The translations under genes and the position numbers were made by a program. The notes under the pieces are model-generated. The model was not told the origin of the DNA. It saw nothing but the letters and a program-made list of their open reading frames with translations, and did no database searches. From positions 1 through 64,000 of the forward strand of contig CAZHCA010000002.1 of the NCBI GenBank assembly GCA_964530825.1: a stretch of DNA of 64,000 bases. Direction: 5' to 3'. Source of the stretch: CAZHCA01 sp964530825 (GTDB taxonomy: Bacteria > Bacteroidota > Bacteroidia > Chitinophagales > Saprospiraceae). Positions 18,643 to 28,208 of the stretch are shown here, in pieces; within the stretch, counting starts at the first letter, position 1, and every line of letters begins with the position of its first letter.

Positions 18643-20004
18643 CTAAATTGTTCGCTCAGGATCGAATGCTTCCAGATAATCGCCGATTTTACGCAGGAAA
18701 GAGCCGCCCAGGAAACCATCGACTACTCGGTGATCATAAGAAAGCGACAAGTACATCAGCTGGCGAACAGCGATCATATCCCCGTATTCCGTTTCGACTA
18801 CGGCCGGTTTTTTGCGAATGGCACCGGTAGCAAGTATGGCTACTTGCGGTTGGTTGATGATAGGCGTACCCATTACATTTCCGAAAGTACCTACGTTGGT
18901 AATGGTGAAAGTTCCACCTTGGATCTCTTCGGCCTTCAATTTATTGGTGCGGGCCCGGTTGGCCAAATCGTTCACGGATTTGGCAAGTCCCACCAGACTG
19001 AGGTGGTCGGCATTGCGGATGACCGGTACAATCAAGTTGCCATTGGGCAAGGCAGCAGCCATGCCGATATTGAGCTCCTTTTTTACGACCAGCTTATCTC
19101 CATCGACCGAAATGTTGACCATTGGAAAGTCCCGCAGAGCCTTAACCACAGCTTCGATGAAGATAGGCATGAAAGTGATCTTTTCACTGTACCGTTCCTG
19201 AAAGTCTTTTTTAATGCGGTTACGCCAGTTGACGATGTTCGTCACATCCACTTCGACGAAAGAGGTAACATGGGGGGAGGTTTGTTTAGAATGAACCATA
19301 TGCTCGGCGATCAGTTTGCGCATGCGGTCCATTTCTACGATTTCGACATTGCTGTCGGCGCCAGCAACAGCAGGTTGGCTAAGCGGAGCAGGCGCGGCTG
19401 GTGTAGCGACGCGTTGCTGTGTGGGCGACGGTTGGGTCTGCGGAGCGGCGGCCCGGTGCTCAAGGTAATGCAGGATATCCTTCTTGGTCACCCTACCGTT
19501 GGCGCCGGTACCGTCGATTTGCTCTAATTCCTGAAGGCTGATGTTTTCTTTTTCTGCGATATTACGCACCAGGGGCGAATAAAACCTGTTCCCCGAACTA
19601 CCGGAGAGGGTAGAACCTCCCTGTTCTGCGTCGGCAGAAGCTGCTACGGCTGGCTCGGGGGTCGCCGGTGTTTGCTCTTTTCCGTTGGAGGAGTCAGCCG
19701 GAGCTGGCCGTTTTTGTCCATTACCTTCGGCAGCCGCTGGAGAAGCTTTCGCCTCGCCTTCAGCTTCGGTCTCGATATGAGCGATTACTTTTCCGATCTC
19801 AACAGTATCATTGACCTCGAAAAGGATTTTACTGATCGTTCCGCTTACCGGCGAAGGGACTTCGGAGTCGACTTTATCAGTGGCAATTTCCAGGATGGTT
19901 TCATCGGCTTCCACGTAGTCGCCCTCTTTTTTCACCCAATTGAGGATCGTTGCCTCCATAATGCTTTCCCCCATTTTGGGCATGATAAGTTCAAACTGCG
20001 CCAT
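18643..20004 (-). CDS. 2-oxoacid dehydrogenase E2 (dihydrolipoamide acyltransferase)
   Basis: Core acyltransferase of a 2-oxoacid dehydrogenase complex. Domains: N-terminal lipoyl domain (residues 1-78) with lipoylated Lys in EIATDKVDSEVPSP; Ala/Pro-rich linker; peripheral-subunit-binding domain (about 150-190, SPLVRNIAEKENISLQELEQ); second linker; catalytic domain (about 225-453) with the active-site motif SYDHRVVDGFLGG. The lipoyl sequence resembles branched-chain or 2-oxoglutarate enzymes more than pyruvate; the true substrate is open because no E1 or E3 gene is nearby. Start at 20004 (MAQFELIMPKMGESI); the upstream extension would begin inside the leader. A strong promoter lies at 20068-20098. 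Confidence 0.93.
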   Translation of the reverse strand: MAQFELIMPKMGESIMEATILNWVKKEGDYVEADETILEIATDKVDSEVPSPVSGTISKILFEVNDTVEIGKVIAHIETEAEGEAKASPAAAEGNGQKRPAPADSSNGKEQTPATPEPAVAASADAEQGGSTLSGSSGNRFYSPLVRNIAEKENISLQELEQIDGTGANGRVTKKDILHYLEHRAAAPQTQPSPTQQRVATPAAPAPLSQPAVAGADSNVEIVEMDRMRKLIAEHMVHSKQTSPHVTSFVEVDVTNIVNWRNRIKKDFQERYSEKITFMPIFIEAVVKALRDFPMVNISVDGDKLVVKKELNIGMAAALPNGNLIVPVIRNADHLSLVGLAKSVNDLANRARTNKLKAEEIQGGTFTITNVGTFGNVMGTPIINQPQVAILATGAIRKKPAVVETEYGDMIAVRQLMYLSLSYDHRVVDGFLGGSFLRKIGDYLEAFDPERTI

Positions 20005-20067
20005 ATTACCTATGGTATTTATTCGGTTTGGCTGCCCAAAGTGGGCAACACTTTTGGTTAGGTGGTG

Positions 20068-20098
20068 CAAAAATAACTGAATTTCACCTGCGCAACAA
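20068..20098 (-). promoter_or_regulatory. Promoter of the E2 operon
   Basis: Minus strand TTG (20098..20096), 20-base spacer, TATTTTTG (20075..20068): exact match to the Bacteroidota consensus. The predicted start near 20062 leaves a leader of about 58 bases before the E2 ATG. Confidence 0.65.
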
Positions 20099-20196
20099 AC
20101 GCTTGCTTTTTACAAAACATTATTTGCTAGGAAAACCCAAAGGAGGAAAGATTGTTGATGGTTAGCTCTACAAAGGCCCGTTGGCTTGGCGAAAAT

Positions 20197-20231
20197 AAAA
20201 GGGGGCGACCGATAGTCGGCCACCCCCTTTT
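20197..20231 (-). terminator. Strong intrinsic terminator
   Basis: AAAAGGGGG (20197-20205) pairs with CCCCCTTTT (20223-20231), with an inner CCGA/TCGG stem. It starts 20 bases past the stop of the large surface-protein gene at 20252; the A/T flanks make it work in either direction. Confidence 0.75.
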
Positions 20232-20251
20232 CGGCGCAGAGGCTGCTGATC

Positions 20252-22678
20252 TCATTCGTTGAGCTGGGCCATTAATTGGGTGAATCCTTTTTCCAGCCCA
20301 GTGTAATAGGCATAAAGGCCTTGCGCCTGCTCAGGATGGTCGATTATGTAAGCAATAGAAGGATACTGCTCGAGATCAATCCCTACCTCTTTTTTCAAAA
20401 TATCCTTTACAACCTGCAATTTCTCCGCTCGGTTTGTGTAATGCTTTCCAGCAAGAGTCACTTGCCAGTTGGACGGATGTGCAGAACTTACCGAAAAATC
20501 ACTACCTACCTTACTGGCCATTGGAGTTGCTCTAGTAGCCGGGAAATAAAACGGCTCGTAATCAGGATGCACTTCACGCAGTGCCAGCTGCATGCGATTG
20601 ACAACCTGTTGTAGTTGCTCAATGTGGCGTCCCATGTCGTTGTGATTCAATCCGACAGCGCATTTGATCAATTGAAAGTAATCCGCCCCGGAGGATGCTT
20701 CCCAGGCTACTCCTACGATTCGCTGATAATCGAGGGGGCGCATAGCTTCAGGTGCAACGGCAATGGCCAGTCCATCGCCGTTGCCCGAGGGTAGCAAATA
20801 ATCGCCCACATTGACGGCTCCTTGCACGCGTACAGGCACCTGCCCCATGAAGGCGATTTTTTCGTACTGCACGGCTGCATCTGGTGGAGGCATATTCCCC
20901 AATACGATCGGTGCCGCTGAAACCACCATGAAGCGATCGGCATGCGTGAAGTTTTTGGACACCTGCCCGCCAATGACGCCGACGACCTCGCCAAATTGCA
21001 GTTCCTCTTCAGGATTCGCCCGCAGCAACCATTCGGCATAATCGCCTGAACCAGATTCATAAGCTACCCCGCGGTTAATGTCTGCATAACCTATGACGAT
21101 AGCCAGGTTGGTCACGTCTACCACTACGTCAATTATCTCATTGATAGGGTCTTCGGGATCGAATGGACTGGCTACACTCAAAATCAGCTCACCAAAAGAT
21201 CCGAATACATTAATAGAGCTGGTCAACACATCCTGAGTATAGCTGGATAGCAATTGGGATTTTAAGTTGGTCAGTCCCTCAGGATCCCCCTCTTCATGGG
21301 GATATAATCCGTTTTCCAGATTGCAAATTAGCGGCGCTGCTAACTCATCCCATATGACGCGCGCGGGTCCTGCGTTTGGCCGTCTAATGTACTCTTCAGA
21401 CTGGCCGATTGCATTTGGGAAAGGGTCACCGACGAATAAAGCATTCCAACTGAAGTCAACATCGACGGGGAAAGTGCCAAAGCTTCCGAAACTCACCGAC
21501 GCATCTATTTCGGGAAGGAAATCGATAATTTTATTTCCAAAATCATAGGAGAACCCATCGGGCGGATTCATCACCAAGGTGGAAACAATACTGGTCAACC
21601 CGGTCGGGTCCAAATCGCTGAAATTCATACCTTCAATACGGCCCTCCATTTCTCCATTTTTCCAGAAAGAGACATAGTTGTTGCCGCGACCAGAAGCCTG
21701 GATATTCTGATTGGCAGGATTTACCTCAATGGCTAATCCTTGCTGGCTACCCTTGATGAGCAACGGGTAGCTATCTTGCAATTGCTGGCTGCCGTCGGCA
21801 CCGCCCTCAACAACCAAACGCCCCATAGCTTTTAGTTCGCCTTCTACGGTAGTGTTGCCGGTAATCAGTGCATTACTGTCAACCTGCACCTCCCCTTCGA
21901 TTCGGGTATTGCCGCCTATCAGCGCATTGCGGTCGATCCGCATTTCGCCTCCGACCCGGGTGTTCCCACCAATTTGAGCATCGTTTTGAACGAGCAGGTC
22001 ATTTTCAGCTACCAAATCAAAAAAGACGCCCGTACCGCCGACCTCCATACTGCCGCCTACGAAGAGGCTGCTATCCATGCGAATGTCGCCATCGGCCAGG
22101 ATGCGTAGCCGTTCAACATTGTCGGTTTTAAATACCATATCTTGGTCGATAACGGTACCTAAGAAATGGCAATCATCCACAAACTTATTGCCGAGTTTAC
22201 TCCAGAATGGAATTCCGGTGGTTGGGCAACGGCTACTTTTTTCCGGGTCGTGTACGTGGATGGTCTCCGCACTACCGGCGTGGAAGGCATAGGGTACAGC
22301 CAGGAGTTTACTGGCACCTACCACATGAAATGGCTCGCCAGCTTCTTCCGCCAAGCCTATTTCTAACCAGATGTTATTAGTGCTCCAGGGAATTTCTATG
22401 AAGCGGCCATCGAGGGGGGTTCCTTTACCGATGGTAAGGGTAAACAGACCGCGTTCGTTGGTGGTCGTGCGGTGTACTTCCCGGTAAGCAATGGCTCCTT
22501 TAGCCGACTCGGAACGTAAGCTCACCTCCAGGTAAATTATTTGGTTAGCAATTAACGCACCCGACTCGTCCCGGGCCACCGCCTGGTAATTGATTCCTAA
22601 TTCTTGGATAGCTGTTTGGCCCACCAGATGGGTCCAGCACCCTATCCAGCATAAAATGGCTATTGCAATTTTTTTCAT
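20252..22678 (-). CDS. Large secreted repeat protein, function unknown
   Basis: From the Met at 22678 the product has 808 residues with a signal peptide (MKKIAIAILCWIGCW...GQ). The N-terminal domain (ELGINYQAVARDESGALIAN ... TTNERGLFTLTIGKGTPLDG) is of a kind seen at the start of many secreted Bacteroidota proteins. Around residues 195-290 there is a run of short degenerate repeats (NDAQIGGNTRVGGEMRIDR, NALIGGNTRIEGEVQVDS, NALITGNTTVEGELKAMGRL), suggesting a beta-solenoid. The remainder is unrecognised, with a helical C-terminus. No T9SS sorting domain is visible. The gene starts 25 bases after the T9SS-sorted protein, so the two form an operon. Fibre or surface structure is a guess from the repeats. 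Confidence 0.72.
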   Translation of the reverse strand: MKKIAIAILCWIGCWTHLVGQTAIQELGINYQAVARDESGALIANQIIYLEVSLRSESAKGAIAYREVHRTTTNERGLFTLTIGKGTPLDGRFIEIPWSTNNIWLEIGLAEEAGEPFHVVGASKLLAVPYAFHAGSAETIHVHDPEKSSRCPTTGIPFWSKLGNKFVDDCHFLGTVIDQDMVFKTDNVERLRILADGDIRMDSSLFVGGSMEVGGTGVFFDLVAENDLLVQNDAQIGGNTRVGGEMRIDRNALIGGNTRIEGEVQVDSNALITGNTTVEGELKAMGRLVVEGGADGSQQLQDSYPLLIKGSQQGLAIEVNPANQNIQASGRGNNYVSFWKNGEMEGRIEGMNFSDLDPTGLTSIVSTLVMNPPDGFSYDFGNKIIDFLPEIDASVSFGSFGTFPVDVDFSWNALFVGDPFPNAIGQSEEYIRRPNAGPARVIWDELAAPLICNLENGLYPHEEGDPEGLTNLKSQLLSSYTQDVLTSSINVFGSFGELILSVASPFDPEDPINEIIDVVVDVTNLAIVIGYADINRGVAYESGSGDYAEWLLRANPEEELQFGEVVGVIGGQVSKNFTHADRFMVVSAAPIVLGNMPPPDAAVQYEKIAFMGQVPVRVQGAVNVGDYLLPSGNGDGLAIAVAPEAMRPLDYQRIVGVAWEASSGADYFQLIKCAVGLNHNDMGRHIEQLQQVVNRMQLALREVHPDYEPFYFPATRATPMASKVGSDFSVSSAHPSNWQVTLAGKHYTNRAEKLQVVKDILKKEVGIDLEQYPSIAYIIDHPEQAQGLYAYYTGLEKGFTQLMAQLNE

Positions 22679-22703
22679 TTCAAAAAGGGTTAAAGATTGG
22701 GAA

Positions 22704-23201
22704 TTATTTATCGTGTTTGACGATCGATTCGGTATAGAGCAGGCCTGACTGTTCGGACCGGAATACCAGGCGGTAGACACCGGCTGCAAGGCCCGACAAA
22801 TCAAAGTCCTCGATAAAATCGCTGCGGTTTCTGGAAAGGGTTCGAACGATGCGTCCGGACTGGTCGAAAAGCAGACAATCAACTGCCGAGGCCGCGCCGT
22901 TCAGTTCTACCGCGACCCGCAGGGTACCCGTCGTCGGTACCGGAAAGCACCGAACCCGGATATCACCTCGATTCGATGCGGTTGTGGGTAATACGGAAAA
23001 AAGCGGTTGGTGAAACCCTTCTGACAGCGACCCATTAGCACTGCGGTGCGCTTTCACCGCCGGTTCGCCCAACGTCCATTCCAATTGCCAGGACAGTTGG
23101 TTAGTGGTTGCTCCGGCACTACCAATTACAGAGCGCTCAATAGACTGGCCCCTCAATACCATCGGTATTGAACAAAGCACCAGCAATAGGACTTTTTGCA
23201 T
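22704..23201 (-). CDS. Small T9SS-sorted (type A C-terminal domain) protein
   Basis: Predicted cell-surface or secreted protein of 165 residues. Residues 1-19 are a signal peptide (VLRGQ). A short N-terminal segment (about 20-75) contains WQLEWTLGEPAV and LSEGFHQPLF, a pattern common just before sorting domains. Residues 80-165 form the T9SS type A sorting domain: CFPVPTTGTLRVAVEL, LLFDQSGRIVRTL, FDLSGLAAGVYRLVF and a final basic SIVKHDK. There is almost no cargo domain, so it may mainly act as an anchor or partner for the large protein encoded 25 bases downstream. PorQ is encoded in this window at 9528. Confidence 0.82.
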   Translation of the reverse strand: MQKVLLLVLCSIPMVLRGQSIERSVIGSAGATTNQLSWQLEWTLGEPAVKAHRSANGSLSEGFHQPLFSVLPTTASNRGDIRVRCFPVPTTGTLRVAVELNGAASAVDCLLFDQSGRIVRTLSRNRSDFIEDFDLSGLAAGVYRLVFRSEQSGLLYTESIVKHDK

Positions 23202-23367
23202 GGTGAATTTATTTGTTAAGAAAAACTTGTAAGGCAGATAGCTACTCTAAAGGCAGGTCAAAGATTGGATGGCGTAGGGTTAAGTTTAAACTTTCTTGCG
23301 CATTCAAATTATTTTAATATAGTTATAAATAAAATAAATAGCAAGCGGGTCGCTCATTTTCCAAAGA

Positions 23368-24627
23368 TTACACCATTATTTTAGGGTAGTGCATTAACAC
23401 AAATTTCCGGACCTGATTCAGGGCGTGTACTCCGGCAAATTGAATATTCTTTTCACGGTCTTTCCCGGCTCTGAGCAGGAAGGTCTCCGTACGTTCGCCG
23501 TCTACTACGGCCATCCAAATGGTACCGACCGGCTTTTCGGGGGTTCCACCGCCCGGCCCGGCAATGCCGGAAATAGCGACGGCAAGATCGGTTGCTAGCA
23601 GTTCCAAAGCGCCAGTTGCCATTTCGCGCACCGTAGCTTCGCTCACTGCGCCGTAGGTTTGCAACGTTTCCGGCTTGACCCCCAGCAAGCGCTCTTTGAG
23701 CGCGTTGGAATAAGTTACGACGCTACCCATGAAATAAGCCGAAGAGCCAGCGATGGTAGTGATGCGGTGGGCTACGTAACCGCCGGTACAACTTTCGGCA
23801 GTGCCGAGGGTAAGCCCACGCTCCTGGAGCATATTACCGACAGCTTCTTCCAGCCGGATTTTTTCCCGCCCAAACACGATGTCATGCAGTTGGTCAGACA
23901 GCTCCAGGGCTTTTGCGTCAAGCTCAGCTTCCAATTGCTTTGCTTCAGAACCGCGACCACTCAGGCGCAAACGTACAACGCCCAAATTGGGTAAGTAAGC
24001 CAGTTTGATATGCCTGGGAAGTCGGGCTTCGTATTCGGCGATGCGCTCGGCAATTGCCGACTCGCCCTCGCCTACCGTGAGAATCGTACGGTGCGCGATA
24101 GGGGAGGAAGGAAAGGTGGCTCGCAACCGCGGAATCACTTCGTTTTCCATGAGATATTTCATCTCGTAGGGCACACCGGGCATGGAAACCACTATTTTCT
24201 CACCGTGTTGGAAATACATGCCCGGAGCAGTCCCCATCTTGTTGTGGAGCAGTTCTGCATTGGCAGGAGTATAAGCCTGCAGGCGATGTGCTTCGGTTGT
24301 TTTACGCCCCCAACGCTCGAAAAGCTTCCGGATGCGTGCGTAGGTAGGATCATGGAAGACCAATGCTACCCCAAAAAAATCGGCCAAGGCCTTTTTAGTT
24401 ATGTCATCCTTGGTGGGTCCCAAGCCTCCGGTAAGCAATACAACATCGGCTTGGTCCAAAGCGATTTGCAATTCGCGTTGGATATCGGTGTAATCATCGC
24501 CCACGGAGGTGATCTGTACTACTTCGGCGCCGATCAGATTTAATTGTTGCCCAATCCAGGCTGAATTGGTATCGACAATCTGACCGATCAAAATTTCATC
24601 GCCTACTGTAAGAATGGCCGCTTTCAT
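23368..24627 (-). CDS. cinA: CinA-family nicotinamide-nucleotide amidohydrolase
   Basis: Cytoplasmic two-domain protein. Residues 1-170 are a MoaB/MogA-like domain (AILTVGDEILIGQIVDTNSA, LTGGLGPTKDDITK), linked with ADP-ribose pyrophosphatase activity in some members. Residues about 255-415 are the CinA C-terminal domain (PncC), which deamidates NMN: TAESCTGGYVAHRITTIAGS, GSVVTYSNALKERLLGV and SGIAGPGGGTPEKPVGTIW. Length 419 is typical. It lies 24 bases after birA on the same strand. Confidence 0.94.
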   Translation of the reverse strand: MKAAILTVGDEILIGQIVDTNSAWIGQQLNLIGAEVVQITSVGDDYTDIQRELQIALDQADVVLLTGGLGPTKDDITKKALADFFGVALVFHDPTYARIRKLFERWGRKTTEAHRLQAYTPANAELLHNKMGTAPGMYFQHGEKIVVSMPGVPYEMKYLMENEVIPRLRATFPSSPIAHRTILTVGEGESAIAERIAEYEARLPRHIKLAYLPNLGVVRLRLSGRGSEAKQLEAELDAKALELSDQLHDIVFGREKIRLEEAVGNMLQERGLTLGTAESCTGGYVAHRITTIAGSSAYFMGSVVTYSNALKERLLGVKPETLQTYGAVSEATVREMATGALELLATDLAVAISGIAGPGGGTPEKPVGTIWMAVVDGERTETFLLRAGKDREKNIQFAGVHALNQVRKFVLMHYPKIMV

Positions 24628-24651
24628 ATCTTTTAAGGTAATTGAACGGAT

Positions 24652-25455
24652 TCAAGACAAATCCCCCGGTGGTTTTGTTGTCGTTCCCGGGGTAAGCATT
24701 CGCACCTGATGCATAGCAAAAGCCGCGGGACCTGCATCCGTATCGAGGATCAGGTAGCCGTCCGAACGAACGCCTCTGATAGTAGCCGTAAATTGGGTTT
24801 TATCCGGTCGCTCAAAAAGGCTGGGAACGTTTCGGCCGTAAAGCCGGTTATGATAACCATTAGCAATAGCCTGAAAATGTCCTGAACGCAACAAAAGATA
24901 ACGGTGCTCCAAGGCAGCAAAAAGAGTCTCCCGAACGTCCTTTAAATTGAACGTTTTGCCTTCGGCCAACGCCAGTGATGTGGGGTTGGGCAGATCGGCA
25001 GGAAATTGAAATACATTGACATTCAATCCAATGCCAACAATTGCGTACCGAAAACGTTGTTTCCGAAAATTAGCCTGAATGAGGATGCCTCCCGTTTTAC
25101 GATCGCCCAGATAGATATCATTGGGCCATTTTAGCCGGGCAGGTCGGGAGTGTTCGAGCAAATTTTCAAGGGTGTCGGCCACCGCCAACGCAATGGATTG
25201 GTTGAAAATAAAATGCTGCTGCCCATTGAGGAAGCGTGGATAAAAAATAATGGATACTAAAAGGTTTTTCCCGGGCTCAGCTAACCACTCTCGGCCAATT
25301 TGGCCTCTTCCAGCCGATTGGTAGTCGGCCACAATGGCCGTACCCTCAGCAGGTACGCTATTTGCGAGGAGTCCTCGAGCATAATCATTGGTCGAAGGTA
25401 GACGCTCAAAAGAGAGCAGAACCTTTCCTACAAAAAGCGTGTTTTTAGTGTTCAA
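24652..25455 (-). CDS. birA: Biotin-[acetyl-CoA-carboxylase] ligase
   Basis: Activates biotin as biotinyl-AMP and transfers it to the carboxyl carrier protein. Family motifs: STNDYARGL (about residue 20), the adenylate-binding loop GRGQIGREW (about 48) and LKWPNDIYLGDRKTGGILIQ (about 113). There is no N-terminal helix-turn-helix, so this is a group I enzyme without repressor function. Length 267. It is followed by cinA after 24 bases, and is divergent from rsfS. Confidence 0.93.
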   Translation of the reverse strand: MNTKNTLFVGKVLLSFERLPSTNDYARGLLANSVPAEGTAIVADYQSAGRGQIGREWLAEPGKNLLVSIIFYPRFLNGQQHFIFNQSIALAVADTLENLLEHSRPARLKWPNDIYLGDRKTGGILIQANFRKQRFRYAIVGIGLNVNVFQFPADLPNPTSLALAEGKTFNLKDVRETLFAALEHRYLLLRSGHFQAIANGYHNRLYGRNVPSLFERPDKTQFTATIRGVRSDGYLILDTDAGPAAFAMHQVRMLTPGTTTKPPGDLS

Positions 25456-25583
25456 AGGGAAATATTTTTGTACTTTTAATTAAGTGGGAAGCATAGACTA
25501 AGGAGAAATGTGCAGTCAGTCAATTAAACAATTTTTTAAAACTTCATCATTTATTCAATCACATAAAACCATTTAAGCTGAGT

Positions 25584-25970
25584 TTGAATCAACAACTAAA
25601 GCTAAGACAACCCGAAATCACCGATGAGGCTCTCAACGCTATAATCATCGACTCCATTCAGAACACCAAGGGTAAAAATATCGTCAAATTAGATTTGCGC
25701 AGCCTGGAAGATGCACCAACCGATTTCTTTATCATCTGCGAAGGCGACTCGATCACCCAGGTTAAAGCCATCTCCGAGAACATTCATCGCAAAGTCAAAG
25801 AAGACGCCAACATTTCTCCAGCCCACGTCGAAGGTCAGCGCAGTGCTTTATGGGTTTGCGTCGACTATTTTTCTACTGTCGTCCATGTTTTCCACCCAGA
25901 GACACGGGCGTTCTACGAGTTGGAAGAACTCTGGAGCGACGCTCACGTGACTGAATACGAAAATTTATAG
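25584..25970 (+). CDS. rsfS: Ribosome silencing factor RsfS
   Basis: Binds uL14 on the 50S subunit and blocks subunit joining when nutrients are short. The 128-residue protein carries the DUF143 fold: LNAIIIDSIQNTKGKNIVKL, DLRSLEDAPTDFFIICEGDS and WVCVDYFSTVVHVFHPETR. The start is TTG at 25584; there is no ATG before the conserved region. A TATTTTTG element at 25463-25470 could be the -10-like box of a promoter with a leader of about 110 bases. ftsH follows on the same strand after 113 bases. Confidence 0.92.
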   Translation: MNQQLKLRQPEITDEALNAIIIDSIQNTKGKNIVKLDLRSLEDAPTDFFIICEGDSITQVKAISENIHRKVKEDANISPAHVEGQRSALWVCVDYFSTVVHVFHPETRAFYELEELWSDAHVTEYENL

Positions 25971-26083
25971 GGGAATCTGACGGTTTAGTCGATAAATTGC
26001 AACGTTTAAGTTGGCTTGGCGTTAACTAAATGCGCCGTAAGCAAGGCGTAGCGTACACTGGTATTATGTAAAAGTGAAGGTTG

Positions 26084-28150
26084 ATGGAAAACGGAAAGCG
26101 AAACAGTAAAAAAGATCAAAATAACAAGCCCAATAATCCGAGATTTAATTCTTTTTGGATTTATGGGGTGATTGCCCTGCTCTTGCTGGGCCTTAACTTC
26201 TATTCTCTTACCTATTCGCAGAAAGAACCTCTGAAGTATAATGAGCTGAAAACCATGCTTACCGAGCAGCATATCGATGAGATCGTGGTGATTAATGAAA
26301 AAACAGCCAATATTTATATCAAAGAGGATCATCTCGAAGAGTACGAAGATCGCAGCAAGGGTAATCTGGGCGGGGACCGGTACCACTTCCGCTATAACAT
26401 TGGCGATGTTAAAAGCTTCGAAGAAAAAATGCTCAGCGCTCAGAAAGAAGCGGGAGTGCCGGAGGAGGATCTGCTCTATCCGCAATACGAAGAACAAACC
26501 AACTGGCTTGGCCAAATTGCTAGTTGGGTTATTCCCCTGATTCTCGTTATTGCGATCTGGATTTTTATCATGCGCCGCGTCGGTGGCGGTGCAGGGGGCC
26601 CAGGCGCACAAATCTTTAATATCGGCAAGTCCAAAGCTGCTTTATTCGACCAGAATAGTAAAGTGAATGTCACTTTTGCCGATGTAGCCGGCCTCGACGA
26701 AGCCAAAGAAGAGGTCATGGAGGTCGTCGATTTCTTAAAGAACCCAAAGAAATACACTGCTTTAGGAGGTAAGATTCCCAAAGGCGTGCTACTCGTAGGC
26801 CCTCCGGGTACGGGTAAGACCCTGTTGGCTAAAGCGGTTGCTGGCGAGGCCGGAGTACCCTTCTTTTCCATATCCGGATCTGACTTTGTAGAAATGTTTG
26901 TAGGGGTAGGTGCCTCGCGTGTGCGCGATTTGTTTAAACAAGCGCGGGAAAAAGCGCCCTGTATCGTGTTCATCGATGAGATCGATGCTATTGGTCGGGC
27001 GCGCGGGCGGAACAGCATTCAGGGGGGTAACGACGAGCGGGAAAATACACTTAACCAGCTCCTGGTGGAAATGGATGGATTTTCTACCGATAAGGGGGTC
27101 ATCTTGATGGCTGCTACCAACCGCCCGGATGTCCTGGACACCGCACTCTTGCGCCCAGGACGCTTTGATCGCCAGATTGGCATCGATCGCCCGGATCTGA
27201 AGGGGCGGGAAGCCATTTTCAAGGTGCACTTAAAAGGCATAAAGAAAGCGCCCGATATCGATCCGTTCGTGCTGGCCGAAATGACGCCCGGTTTCGCCGG
27301 TGCAGATATTTCCAACGTCTGTAATGAGGCTGCCCTGATCGCCGCTCGCCGAAATAAGAAGGCGGTCGACATGGATGATTTTAACTATGCGCTCGACCGC
27401 GTTATCGGTGGCCTAGAGAAGAAAAATAAACTCATCTCCCCGGATGAGAAAGAGATTATCGCCTATCACGAGGCGGGACACGCCATTTGCGGCTGGTTCC
27501 TGGAGCACGCCTCACCGCTAATCAAGGTGACCATTGTGCCACGGGGTATCGGTACTTTGGGTTACGCGCAATACCTGCCAAAAGAAGAGTACATCACCCG
27601 TACCGAGCAGTTGCTCGACCGTATGTGTATGACCTTCGGCGGCCGCGCTGCCGAGCAAATTGTCTTCGGTAAGATTTCTACCGGCGCCCAAAATGACCTC
27701 GACCAAGTGACTAAAATGGCCTATAGCATGATAAGTGTGTTCGGCATGAACGACCGAGTCGGGCAGGTATCTTTTTACGGTCTGCAGAATGAGTCTTTTC
27801 AAAAACCCTACTCTGAAAATACGGCCATGTTGATCGACGACGAGGTGCGGAAAATGGTCAACGCCCAGTACGAGCGGGCACAGGCTCTGCTAAGCGAAAA
27901 GCGGGAAGAACTGGAGAAAATTGCCCAGGCCCTCTTGGAAAAAGAAGTGCTCCTGAAGTCTGATCTGGAGAAAATGATCGGCCCCCGACCCTTTCCCGAG
28001 CCAACCAAGATTCCCCAAAACGGTCTGGATTCTGAAAAGTCGGCGAGAAGTAAGAACCAGGAAAACGGCGCTTCTGAATCCGGACACGACGATCAGGAAG
28101 GGTCAGCCGAGCCCGACCCGCAGGAGGAAGAAACAGAAAATCGCTCTTAG
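26084..28150 (+). CDS. ftsH: ATP-dependent zinc metalloprotease FtsH
   Basis: Membrane-bound AAA+ protease that degrades misfolded membrane proteins and regulators. Two membrane helices flank a periplasmic domain (helices at about residues 25-45 and 140-162). AAA module: Walker A GPPGTGKTLL (about 238), pore residues FVEMFVGVGA, Walker B IVFIDEIDAIG, second region of homology ATNRPDVLDTALLRPGRFDR. Protease: HEAGH zinc motif (about 463). The C-terminal tail is long and acidic (from about 640). ATG at 26084 is chosen over the TTG directly before it. A strong terminator follows at 28175. Confidence 0.97.
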   Translation: MENGKRNSKKDQNNKPNNPRFNSFWIYGVIALLLLGLNFYSLTYSQKEPLKYNELKTMLTEQHIDEIVVINEKTANIYIKEDHLEEYEDRSKGNLGGDRYHFRYNIGDVKSFEEKMLSAQKEAGVPEEDLLYPQYEEQTNWLGQIASWVIPLILVIAIWIFIMRRVGGGAGGPGAQIFNIGKSKAALFDQNSKVNVTFADVAGLDEAKEEVMEVVDFLKNPKKYTALGGKIPKGVLLVGPPGTGKTLLAKAVAGEAGVPFFSISGSDFVEMFVGVGASRVRDLFKQAREKAPCIVFIDEIDAIGRARGRNSIQGGNDERENTLNQLLVEMDGFSTDKGVILMAATNRPDVLDTALLRPGRFDRQIGIDRPDLKGREAIFKVHLKGIKKAPDIDPFVLAEMTPGFAGADISNVCNEAALIAARRNKKAVDMDDFNYALDRVIGGLEKKNKLISPDEKEIIAYHEAGHAICGWFLEHASPLIKVTIVPRGIGTLGYAQYLPKEEYITRTEQLLDRMCMTFGGRAAEQIVFGKISTGAQNDLDQVTKMAYSMISVFGMNDRVGQVSFYGLQNESFQKPYSENTAMLIDDEVRKMVNAQYERAQALLSEKREELEKIAQALLEKEVLLKSDLEKMIGPRPFPEPTKIPQNGLDSEKSARSKNQENGASESGHDDQEGSAEPDPQEEETENRS

Positions 28151-28174
28151 GATTTTCAACAGCTTTAAAATGAT

Positions 28175-28208
28175 AACCTGGAGATGGGCACCTATCTCCG
28201 GGTTTTTT
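28175..28208 (+). terminator. Intrinsic terminator after ftsH
   Basis: AACCTGGAGAT (28175-28185) pairs with ATCTCCGGGTT (28193-28203 region) with one G-T wobble, followed by six T. It also overlaps the end of the convergent transporter gene. Confidence 0.8.

Noticed and set aside
18610..19527. A 305-residue open frame on the plus strand opposite the E2 gene
   Set aside because: Antisense to an intact, well-conserved gene; composition is that of a shadow frame.
20770..22000. The surface-protein repeats as a tandem DNA repeat
   Set aside because: The iGGNT-type units repeat at the protein level over about 100 residues, but the DNA copies are degenerate and not a simple tandem array.
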